DNA of 14,855 nt, taken from the NCBI GenBank assembly GCA_028748945.1, contig JAQTOL010000028.1, forward strand, positions 1 to 14,855, written 5' to 3'. Made by a program: the position numbers and the translations under genes. The notes beneath the pieces were generated by a model. The model did no database searches. It was not told where the DNA came from and saw only the letters and a list, made by a program, of their open reading frames with translations. Within the stretch, counting starts at the first letter, position 1. Each line of letters opens with the position of its first letter. This document shows, piece after piece, positions 7,905 to 14,855 of this stretch. The stretch comes from Paludibacter sp. GTDB taxonomy: Bacteria > Bacteroidota > Bacteroidia > Bacteroidales > Paludibacteraceae.

Positions 7905-9353
7905 TTAATTTATTCCTTTTATATATATATTACCAAACCGGTCTGTTACTTTGATCGTAATTTTTGAATTTATATTCAAAACCTTGGCTTTAAAAAGATG
8001 ATGTGTTTCTTCCACGCCCAACCAGGAATATTTTTTATTTTTGCCCGGAATGTATAATTCCTTTGCCAATGGATCTTCTCCCCAGTATTGCTGCATATTA
8101 CCAATCAATGAATCATTTTCATACCACTCAACTTTCCATGAAGAATCATAATTATAAACATTAGCAATAATACAACCCGGATTAATTAAATCTGAATTAA
8201 TGGGATAAAGCTTAAATTGATCATCTTTACTTAAATTTACGCCTTTGAAGTACCAGGACAAACTATCACTGTCAACCGTATAAACGGTGTATCCTTTGGG
8301 AGTTCCATCCACCCCAATTTCGCCCTGCCACCACGCCGCACAAGCAGCGACATGAGTATGTTCGAATAAGGTTGGTGAAACTACGGTAGTCCATTGTGTG
8401 TGGCTGTGTCCGGCCAAAATATGTGCATTAAAAGGGGCTAATATTTTATATAAAGCTGCACGGTTCATGACTGAATTCGACATTAAATTTGAAAAGTTAT
8501 CTGTATTCGAAGATTCACCATAAATAGTAGGAATATGCAACGAAACAATCACTGTACTCCCTGGTTTAACTCTTGACAAATCTTTCTCGAGCCAACTAAG
8601 CTGATTTTCATTTACATATCCTATATATCGATATGAATATCCATAATAAAACACATCTTTAAGTACAATATAATGAACTCTTCCTTTATTAAATGAATAA
8701 TATTCGGGACCGAATTTTGAGGAAAATGTTTTAGATGAAAATTCATCTGAACGGTTATTGTAATCCATGTCATGATTTCCAACAACCTGATAGAATGGAA
8801 GTCCGGTTTGCGAAATCATTTTTTTATATTTATCATAAAAACCCAATTGATCAAAAACATTATCACCACAACTAATTGCATGAACAGGAATTTGAGAAGA
8901 AAGACTAGAAACTGTTTTCTTTACATCATCGACTACAGTTTGCAACAAATCAAACTCTTTATTTTCCTGAACCTGAGGGTCGGCCCACAAAATAAATGCA
9001 TGTTTTAGTTGTGATTTGGTGCACTTGGTGAGCGTAAAATTAACTGTTTGTTCCTTTTTACTCTTATTTATGGAATCATAGAAAACCGGAACACCATTCA
9101 TAATTGGAGAGTCGTAACCCGAAGGTAACGAATAGTATACAAAATCACGCGCTGAACATGTTGAGAGTACATAGCGACCATTATTATCCGTTTCTACAAC
9201 CGAAATGCCGTCAGTTACACTTACTGAAGAAACACCATTCCCATTGCAAAGTACTTTACCCTGAATTCGAATCGGTTGATTGTTTGTTGAAGCAAAAAGT
9301 AAATTTGCTGAAATCATCAACGCGATGTGAAGATATAAAAACTTGTTTTTCAT
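7905..9353 (-). CDS. Secreted calcineurin-like metallophosphoesterase, three-domain type
   Basis: This is a probable dinuclear-metal phosphoesterase of 482 residues. A signal peptide covers about residues 1-22. An N-terminal beta-sandwich (about 26-110, QGKVLCNGNGVSSVSV then TDNNGRYVL) resembles the N-terminal domain that precedes this phosphatase family. The catalytic domain (about 115-325) has D125 in ADPQ, GDNVFD at 163-168, GNHD at 192-195, SLHIP with H273, and GHSH at 315-318. A C-terminal beta domain (about 335-482) matches the family's usual third domain. Motif I is D-x-Q rather than the usual D-x-H. No T9SS tail or lipobox is visible, so it is probably periplasmic. It lies 21 bp after the LamG-phosphoesterase gene and 18 bp before GH16, so it is part of the operon. 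The natural substrate is unknown. Confidence 0.88.
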   Translation of the reverse strand: MKNKFLYLHIALMISANLLFASTNNQPIRIQGKVLCNGNGVSSVSVTDGISVVETDNNGRYVLSTCSARDFVYYSLPSGYDSPIMNGVPVFYDSINKSKKEQTVNFTLTKCTKSQLKHAFILWADPQVQENKEFDLLQTVVDDVKKTVSSLSSQIPVHAISCGDNVFDQLGFYDKYKKMISQTGLPFYQVVGNHDMDYNNRSDEFSSKTFSSKFGPEYYSFNKGRVHYIVLKDVFYYGYSYRYIGYVNENQLSWLEKDLSRVKPGSTVIVSLHIPTIYGESSNTDNFSNLMSNSVMNRAALYKILAPFNAHILAGHSHTQWTTVVSPTLFEHTHVAACAAWWQGEIGVDGTPKGYTVYTVDSDSLSWYFKGVNLSKDDQFKLYPINSDLINPGCIIANVYNYDSSWKVEWYENDSLIGNMQQYWGEDPLAKELYIPGKNKKYSWLGVEETHHLFKAKVLNINSKITIKVTDRFGNIYIKGIN

Positions 9354-9374
9354 CTTATCTTAAAATATTTATAG

Positions 9375-11885
9375 TTATTGAATTTTAATCATTTTATTTG
9401 CAACGCAAAAATTCTTGGTAATCAATTCGTAAAAATACATTCCATAACCAATTTGATTTGTTTTGTATTCGTGAGAATGAAACCCTTTTAATTTGAAACC
9501 TTCCGAAATATTATCAATTAGTCGATAATTTATATCATAAATCCTGAAATTTACATCACTATCTTCAGGAATGTAGTAGTTGATCGTAGTATTGTTTTTG
9601 AATGGATTAGGATAATTTTGAAACAATGATTCATTATTTTCATAATATATTTTTTTGATTTCGGTCGAATTAATCAAAAATGAATCCGACCAATTACTCC
9701 ATTTCAAATTAAAATCGCGGTAACGCACCCGCAAATAATAAGTGCCACCTGGTGAAAGAAGCGATAACGGGATTTTAATCTGGTTCATATTCATGCCATG
9801 ATTCAAATCTAACGGTTTATTATACTGATCAACACCATAAATATTCTCCCAATTAATTATGGAATCCTTTATTACCATCAAATTTTTAGTTACCTGAAAT
9901 TGAAGCGACATCAATGAATCAACTCCCGAAAATTTCGAAATATTAAATTCTGTATTTTCACCCGAAATTTTATTTGTTTCAATCATTGGTATAGCCGGAC
10001 CTGACTGATTTTTCTTTTTATACCATTTATCCAGTGGTACATTATTTTCGTAGTCAGTAGGACTTCCCAAACTATACATTGTGTTTTCGTAGGAATGATT
10101 TGCCGGATCAATTTCCAGTATCTGATAACAATAATTGCTTATTGTGACATGAATATCATTAAAATCTTCGTTTGCTCCTTCTGCCCACGGGTCTAATGCT
10201 CCACCACCGCCACCACAAACAATACGAAAGTCACCATCCGCTTTATCAGACAAAATGGTTCCCCGTTCGAAACCATGCGTATGCCCATAATGCATTTCCT
10301 GCACCTTGCTATATTTTTTTATAATGGGAAACAGGGTATTTTTCACGTACACGGTTCCGCCATCCGAATTGTTAATTGTTTTCCAGAGTTCTGTAAAGGG
10401 CGGATGATGAAAAAAAAGGAACACAAAATCAATATCAGGATTATTTTCCGTTTCGCTCAGTTTTGTATCCAGCCAGTCAGCCATAACCGTTCCGCATTGG
10501 GCGGTTATATTAGTATTCAGACCTATAAATAATGAATTTGCAACCCTTAAACTCCAGATTTTTTCATTTAATGCCGGATTTTCGGGAAATGCAGAGAGTT
10601 CATCCATTTTCAGATAATTGTAAAAATAAGAACTTTCCCCTTCGTGATTTCCAGCAACTACCATGGTTGGAATGTAAGGGGTGAGTGAGGATAAAGGTTT
10701 GAAATATTCTGTTGAATATTGTTCTGGTACACTTCCGCTAACCACGATATCGCCGGAATGAAAAATCCCATTCACATGATTTTCAATATCGGAACCGTAC
10801 AATTCCATAGCTTTATAACGTGCTGCCCGAACCACATTACCTGCCATTGTTGTATCCGGGCAATGTGTATCACTGAGTAAAATAAATCGAATTTTGCCTT
10901 TATCGGTTAAATTGGGTAAGGTTTTAAAAGAAAAGACACCGGATTCTCCGGTTCCGCTCATGACTTTATAAAAATAGCGTGTATTGGCCTGTAATCCGGA
11001 GAGTTTAACGGTGTGCCATCGATATGAAGAACTTATGAGTTCAGATGTACCTGTTGTTGCCATCCCAAAATCTGATCCTGTACCATATTCAACTTTTGTT
11101 CCGGTTTGAGCCGTATCGTGCCAGCAAATATTTATCGAATTGATTCCCGGACTTTGCAAATACGGAATCCGTGTTACTTGATAAGGTTCTACATACGTTT
11201 CATGATTATATCCGCCTAACTCAGAAGCCTGTTGAGCAGTGAGTGCCTGATCCCAGATTGAAAGTTCCGAACAATAAATAATTCCATCTTCTCCATTATT
11301 ATCGGCAAAAATAAGAATCTGACTATTTAATGAGAATCTTCCGTCAACCGGTTGAATGACTCCTTCCACAATTTGTTTTCCATCCAGATAACAGGTGAAT
11401 TCATTTCCGTTTTTTACCGAAACAATCAGTCGGTACCATTCATTGGGAACTACTGAATAACTGCTGTAACCAACCGCTCCAACCCCGATATTTCCAGACG
11501 GATTGATAAATAAATCACCATCATCCGAATTACCTGCAGTTATCTGTAAAAATGAATGCCAGAGACCATTTTGAGGTATTTTAAAATCGTATTGAAGTGA
11601 GTACTCATTCACTTTTGTTCCACCACCATTCGGCGAAATTAAATGATTCATTCTATAATAACTTCCCTGACCGATTAACACCGCACCGTTTCCTGAAGCT
11701 GGCCCCGCCGTTGAATTCTGTATTCCAAAAAGTCCTAAGAAATTTCCATAACCGGTTTCCGCCTTTGTAAGATTCGAAGCATCATCAAATTTCCACCAAC
11801 CTTTTCTTGCAGGAATTGTCGCATTGACAAGGTTGGTTATCAATAGCAATAAGGCCAGTATTTCTAAATGCTTTATTAATTTCAT
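9375..11885 (-). CDS. LamG-metallophosphoesterase fusion with T9SS sorting domain
   Basis: This 836-residue protein is probably displayed on or released from the cell surface. Domains in order: signal peptide (about 1-22); LamG/concanavalin-like module (about 24-228); fibronectin-like domain of the purple-acid-phosphatase N-terminal type (about 232-323, ITRIPYLQSP-like start, LQANTRYFYKV end); metallophosphoesterase (about 330-600); beta-sandwich (about 630-740); and a C-terminal T9SS domain (about 750-836, QNYPNPF at 756-762, ending KMIKIQ). Metal-ligand motifs are DTH (339-341), GD (378-379), GNHE (412-415), HHPP (493-496) and GHTH (534-537). The motif-I histidine and absence of the GDxxY tyrosine argue against a true purple acid phosphatase. 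The LamG module is closely related to those in the upstream gene. A terminator-like hairpin precedes the gene. Confidence 0.9.
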   Translation of the reverse strand: MKLIKHLEILALLLLITNLVNATIPARKGWWKFDDASNLTKAETGYGNFLGLFGIQNSTAGPASGNGAVLIGQGSYYRMNHLISPNGGGTKVNEYSLQYDFKIPQNGLWHSFLQITAGNSDDGDLFINPSGNIGVGAVGYSSYSVVPNEWYRLIVSVKNGNEFTCYLDGKQIVEGVIQPVDGRFSLNSQILIFADNNGEDGIIYCSELSIWDQALTAQQASELGGYNHETYVEPYQVTRIPYLQSPGINSINICWHDTAQTGTKVEYGTGSDFGMATTGTSELISSSYRWHTVKLSGLQANTRYFYKVMSGTGESGVFSFKTLPNLTDKGKIRFILLSDTHCPDTTMAGNVVRAARYKAMELYGSDIENHVNGIFHSGDIVVSGSVPEQYSTEYFKPLSSLTPYIPTMVVAGNHEGESSYFYNYLKMDELSAFPENPALNEKIWSLRVANSLFIGLNTNITAQCGTVMADWLDTKLSETENNPDIDFVFLFFHHPPFTELWKTINNSDGGTVYVKNTLFPIIKKYSKVQEMHYGHTHGFERGTILSDKADGDFRIVCGGGGGALDPWAEGANEDFNDIHVTISNYCYQILEIDPANHSYENTMYSLGSPTDYENNVPLDKWYKKKNQSGPAIPMIETNKISGENTEFNISKFSGVDSLMSLQFQVTKNLMVIKDSIINWENIYGVDQYNKPLDLNHGMNMNQIKIPLSLLSPGGTYYLRVRYRDFNLKWSNWSDSFLINSTEIKKIYYENNESLFQNYPNPFKNNTTINYYIPEDSDVNFRIYDINYRLIDNISEGFKLKGFHSHEYKTNQIGYGMYFYELITKNFCVANKMIKIQ

Positions 11886-11933
11886 CTCTACTCGTAAATT
11901 TAACCGGTGTTTATTTTATTTTTTGTTTTCTTT

Positions 11934-11967
11934 AAAAAGGGTGCTCCAATTTATTGAAGCACCCTTT
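11934..11967 (-). terminator. Hairpin with U-tract between the LamG gene and the LamG-phosphoesterase gene
   Basis: Bases 11936-11967 form a near-perfect dyad with 15-base arms, one mismatch and an A/T loop; its core is AAAGGGTGCT paired with AGCACCCTTT. In the minus-strand transcript it starts about 22 nt after the LamG stop and ends in CCC followed by five U (complement of 11934-11938). This fits an intrinsic terminator or attenuator. The downstream genes have the same orientation and I see no convincing promoter in the remaining 50 bp, so partial read-through is likely. Confidence 0.7.
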
Positions 11968-11989
11968 GATAATTTGTATTCTGATCAGA

Positions 11990-13618
11990 TTATCTAACCA
12001 CAATCATTTTACGTGTACTCACGCTGTTTCCAACCGACATTTGTACATAATAAATGCCATTAGTCAGTTTGTTAGATTTAAACTGAAACTTATAATCCCC
12101 GGCTGATTTCAGTCCTTCGTTTACTACTTCTATTTCCCTTCCGGTTACGTCAAGAACATGAAAACTTACGTTTCCTGTTTCTTTCACCTGATATGGGAAA
12201 GTTGTTATCTGTGTGAATGGATTTGGGTAGTTTTGTCCCAAATCAGCAGTTTTACTTATAATTACATTTTTCAAATCTGACATCGAATTTGTTGCATTTC
12301 CTAACTGAAGGGCCTGATCGGCCGTTAACGCAACATCCCATATTCCCAATTCAGAGCAATTTATATCTCCATCATCACCATCATTATCCTGAAATATTTG
12401 AAGTACGTTATCAAGTCCCCATCTTCCATCAATTCCCTGGGCAGGAGCATCTAACCACAAAACTCCATCTATATAAACTTTGAAAAATCCGTCGTTCTTA
12501 ACCGAGACAAGCATCCGGTACCAGGTGTTAGCTGCCAATGTATTGGTTGAATAACCCGTTTGTGCTGTTCCGATTGAATTTGCTACCCGACCTGAAGAGT
12601 TTGCACTGCTTGCGACAAATAAATCAGCATCGTCTGTAAGAGCACCTGTCTGGAAGAATGAATACCATGTTTCAGTTTTTGGAATAGAGAAATCAACCTG
12701 TAAAGTCCATTCGTTTACTAAAGTACCAGCTAAATTAGGACTCATTCCATGGTTCATCGTCAAATAACTTCCAAGCGGAACCATCGTAGCATGGTTGGTT
12801 TCAGTTGGTCCGGCAACAGCAGTCTGAGTTCCGGTTAAAACCAGGTCAGTACCAATTGTTGCTTTCGTCAGATTACTTGAATCATCAAATTGCCAAAGTC
12901 CTTTTCTTACCGGCATAGATGTATCAGCAGTTGTTGCATTTCCAAGTTCAATTGCCTGCTCCTCAGTGAGTGGAACATTCCAAACAGCCAATTCTGAGCA
13001 ATAAATAGTTGGATCTTCTCCATCATCATCTCCAAAAATATAGGAAAGTGGTTCCAGCGCATGACGGCTATCAACAGCTATTCCGAGTTTTTCAAGATAC
13101 AATTCACCATCAATATATACTCTGTAGTACTCACCGCATTTTGCTGAAACAACCATACGATACCATGTATCGGCAACTACTTTTTTTGCCGACCAGCCAA
13201 GAACTCCCAAACCAATTGTACCATCAGTTCCTTTAATAAACAAGTCCCCATCGCCGGCATTCATTGCTCCGGTTTGAAAGAATGATACGTAGTTAGGAAG
13301 TGGTGAAGGAACATAAAAATCAATCTGAAAAGAATATTCATTTACTAAAGCCCCACCACCATTGGCTGCGATTCCATGATCCATTATTAATGCATGGCCA
13401 ATTGGATCTGAGATAGCCAGATTTCCATCTGCCGGCCCATTTACCGATTCATTGGGAGTGTCGCCATAAGGTGTCAGTGGATTCCCAATAGTTGCTTTCA
13501 TTAGATTGGCCGGATCGTCAAATTTCCACCAACCTTTTCTTGTCGGAATAGTTGCACTTAAAGTTGCTAGAGTAAACACTGAAATAATCATAAAAAAGAG
13601 TAATCGTTTCGTTTTCAT
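11990..13618 (-). CDS. Tandem LamG-domain surface protein with T9SS sorting domain
   Basis: This 542-residue non-enzymatic protein is probably exported by T9SS and attached to the cell surface. It has a signal peptide (1-22), two homologous LamG/concanavalin-like modules (about 22-228 and 235-441), and a T9SS domain (about 450-542) with GQNYPNPF at 461-468 and a basic end RKMIVVR. Both modules start with P-x-R-K-G-x-W-x-F-D-D and end with C-S-E-L-x-V/I-W followed by LT-x-x-QA. No catalytic residues of known enzymes are seen. Because it directly follows the SusD-like gene (58 bp), a glycan-binding role like that of surface glycan-binding proteins is the natural reading. An adhesin or structural role is the alternative. 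Confidence 0.85.
   Translation of the reverse strand: MKTKRLLFFMIISVFTLATLSATIPTRKGWWKFDDPANLMKATIGNPLTPYGDTPNESVNGPADGNLAISDPIGHALIMDHGIAANGGGALVNEYSFQIDFYVPSPLPNYVSFFQTGAMNAGDGDLFIKGTDGTIGLGVLGWSAKKVVADTWYRMVVSAKCGEYYRVYIDGELYLEKLGIAVDSRHALEPLSYIFGDDDGEDPTIYCSELAVWNVPLTEEQAIELGNATTADTSMPVRKGLWQFDDSSNLTKATIGTDLVLTGTQTAVAGPTETNHATMVPLGSYLTMNHGMSPNLAGTLVNEWTLQVDFSIPKTETWYSFFQTGALTDDADLFVASSANSSGRVANSIGTAQTGYSTNTLAANTWYRMLVSVKNDGFFKVYIDGVLWLDAPAQGIDGRWGLDNVLQIFQDNDGDDGDINCSELGIWDVALTADQALQLGNATNSMSDLKNVIISKTADLGQNYPNPFTQITTFPYQVKETGNVSFHVLDVTGREIEVVNEGLKSAGDYKFQFKSNKLTNGIYYVQMSVGNSVSTRKMIVVR
12296..13555 (-). repeat. Tandem LamG-module coding repeats, with a third copy at 11202-11822
   Basis: The segments 12935-13555 and 12296-12916 encode two homologous modules of about 207 residues in one gene. 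The first 207 residues after the signal peptide of the next gene (11202-11822) are a third copy. DNA identity is still visible at module starts: 11785-11809 and 13518-13542 are identical over 25 bases. Each copy carries the opening RKGxWxFDD motif and the closing CSELxxW motif. The arrangement points to local module duplication and shuffling. Which copy is ancestral cannot be told. Confidence 0.75.
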
Positions 13619-13676
13619 AATACTAAATTTTGAGTTACATTGAATAATTTATTTAAGATTGATTTTTTTACTGTAA

Positions 13677-14855
13677 TTACTTTAATAACCACATTACCTT
13701 ATTTATCTCATCATATCCATCAAATTGTCTGTCTAATGCTTCAATCAGATTATCGCGGTTATAGTCTGTTTCCGAATCAGGATAAGTCCAACGTAACGGA
13801 AGTCCTGATTTGTTATTTTCATTCAGGCTTGTTGCAGGATTGATAGGAAATACCGGATATGCATTCCGTCGGTATTCAAAGTAACTGTATTCAGCATCCT
13901 GCATGAAGCTCAGGAAATAACGTTGCATCCATATTTGTTTTAACTGTTCGTCAACAGTTGATTTAAAAGCTGCTTCACCAGTGAAATATCCATCGATATA
14001 AGTCTGATCAATTGGTTTAGTATGCGCGTAAGTTGATTTAGTGGCCATTATTGAAGCCAGAGCCGATTTCACACCTTCCTGATAATAGGTTTGAGCTGAT
14101 CCGGTTGTAATCCAACCTCTGAGAATACCTTCTGAAAGGATTAATTCCTGTTCGGCATAAGTCAATAACATGCGCGGTTCACAGGCTGCTTCAGTAAGAT
14201 AACGTTTGTTTAACACGGAGAATTTATTAGCACTGAATGCGGTATTCATTGCTGCATAATCCATTGAAACATCAACACCTACATAAGCTGCTGTATCCGA
14301 CTGTAATTTACCGGCAGAGATTTTGGCTCCGGCAGGTTCGGCATAATAAAATAATCGCCTGTCGTTATACTTTTTCAAGTTATCCATTAATACAGAACTT
14401 ATTATGGTACGGCTTGTAAATAAATTACTTGTACCTGATAGCGGGTGTTTATTCTGTACCGAGTAATTCAATCCAAAGAATCCGGTTGTTGATTCAAGTA
14501 AATTACCGGCAGCAACAATTTCGGCAAACCTGTTTTTCACATCCAAAGAAGCAATTCCTTCTTTTTTACTCAAAGTCATTAATATTTTCAAAGCCAATGC
14601 ATTGGTTGCCTTTTGCCATTTTGCCGGATTTCCACTATATGGAGTCGGGTCACCGGTAAAAGTGCGTCCAACAGCAAAGTATTGATCTGCTTCTTTTAGT
14701 TCATTCAAAATCCCAATAAGTACCTCTTCCTGAGTATCATATTTCGGACGGAAAAGACCGATATCGCCTCTGCCGGTTTCACTATACGGAATATCTCCCA
14801 TTTCCATGGTCAGTCGGTAAAACATATAGGCTCTTGCAAACTTGGCAACTCCTTT
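13677..14855 (-). CDS. SusD-like outer-membrane glycan-binding lipoprotein, 5'-truncated
   Basis: SusD-like lipoproteins cap a SusC TonB-dependent transporter and capture glycans at the cell surface. The reading frame is open to the window edge, giving 392 visible residues. ATG at 14825 is internal, because KGVAKFARAY upstream continues the family sequence. Diagnostic stretches are ARAYMFYRLTMEMGDIPYSE (helical repeat region; visible residues 7-26), PKYDTQEEV (37-45), and the C-terminal RRNAYPVFPINP with a final DNLIEALDR region. This pattern fits the SusD-like_2 branch. The N-terminal lipoprotein signal lies outside the window, as would the expected susC gene upstream. It defines the downstream genes as a polysaccharide-utilisation-type cluster. 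Confidence 0.93.
   Translation of the reverse strand, partial: KGVAKFARAYMFYRLTMEMGDIPYSETGRGDIGLFRPKYDTQEEVLIGILNELKEADQYFAVGRTFTGDPTPYSGNPAKWQKATNALALKILMTLSKKEGIASLDVKNRFAEIVAAGNLLESTTGFFGLNYSVQNKHPLSGTSNLFTSRTIISSVLMDNLKKYNDRRLFYYAEPAGAKISAGKLQSDTAAYVGVDVSMDYAAMNTAFSANKFSVLNKRYLTEAACEPRMLLTYAEQELILSEGILRGWITTGSAQTYYQEGVKSALASIMATKSTYAHTKPIDQTYIDGYFTGEAAFKSTVDEQLKQIWMQRYFLSFMQDAEYSYFEYRRNAYPVFPINPATSLNENNKSGLPLRWTYPDSETDYNRDNLIEALDRQFDGYDEINKVMWLLK

Noticed and set aside
7918..7931. Short AT-dinucleotide run at the 3' end of the phosphoesterase gene
   Set aside because: It lies inside the coding sequence (YIK codons) and is too short to treat as a meaningful repeat.
1..14855. CRISPR array, tRNA or rRNA genes, integrase or insertion sequence
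   Set aside because: No regularly spaced repeats, cloverleaf sequences, rRNA signatures or transposase motifs were seen on either strand.

Overview
The window suggests a Bacteroidota genome, most likely Bacteroidales. Four things point there: A/T-rich intergenic DNA, a str/S10 ribosomal gene order without tuf (rpsL-rpsG-fusA-rpsJ-rplC-rplD-rplW-rplB), a SusD-type outer-membrane lipoprotein, and two proteins with C-terminal type IX secretion (T9SS) sorting domains. A Bacteroidota-type promoter (-7 box TATCTTTG) lies upstream of rpsL. Every supportable gene is on the minus strand, so transcription runs from high to low coordinates. Genus-level placement (for example Paludibacter-like) would be a guess.

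Region 1 (1-5890) is the translation operon. Read in transcription order it is rpsL, rpsG, fusA, rpsJ, rplC, rplD, rplW and a 3'-truncated rplB. All proteins look intact, with normal lengths and key motifs. Three intergenic gaps are unusually long for this operon and contain structure. The 213-bp rpsL-rpsG gap has small hairpins. The 104-bp fusA-rpsJ gap has a ~20-bp stem-loop. The 108-bp rpsJ-rplC gap holds an 88-bp element bounded by near-perfect 20-bp inverted repeats, with heptad repeats inside.

Region 2 (5891-6245) is a 355-bp gene-free spacer. It carries the putative str promoter and a weak terminator for the upstream cluster.

Region 3 (6246-14855) is the downstream part of a polysaccharide-utilisation-like locus. 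In transcription order it encodes a SusD-like glycan-binding lipoprotein (5' end outside the window), a tandem LamG surface protein with a T9SS tail, a LamG/metallophosphoesterase fusion with a T9SS tail, a second metallophosphoesterase of different architecture, a GH16 laminarinase-like glycosidase, and an alpha/beta-hydrolase esterase. The last four genes are separated by only 9-21 bp. A strong terminator-like hairpin lies between the LamG gene and the fusion gene and may lower expression of the enzymes relative to the binding proteins. The inferred job is capture and degradation of a beta-glucan-type polymer. The two phosphoesterases and the esterase suggest a substrate carrying phosphate and ester groups. 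That pairing, and the three copies of one LamG module across two adjacent genes, are the most interesting parts of the window.
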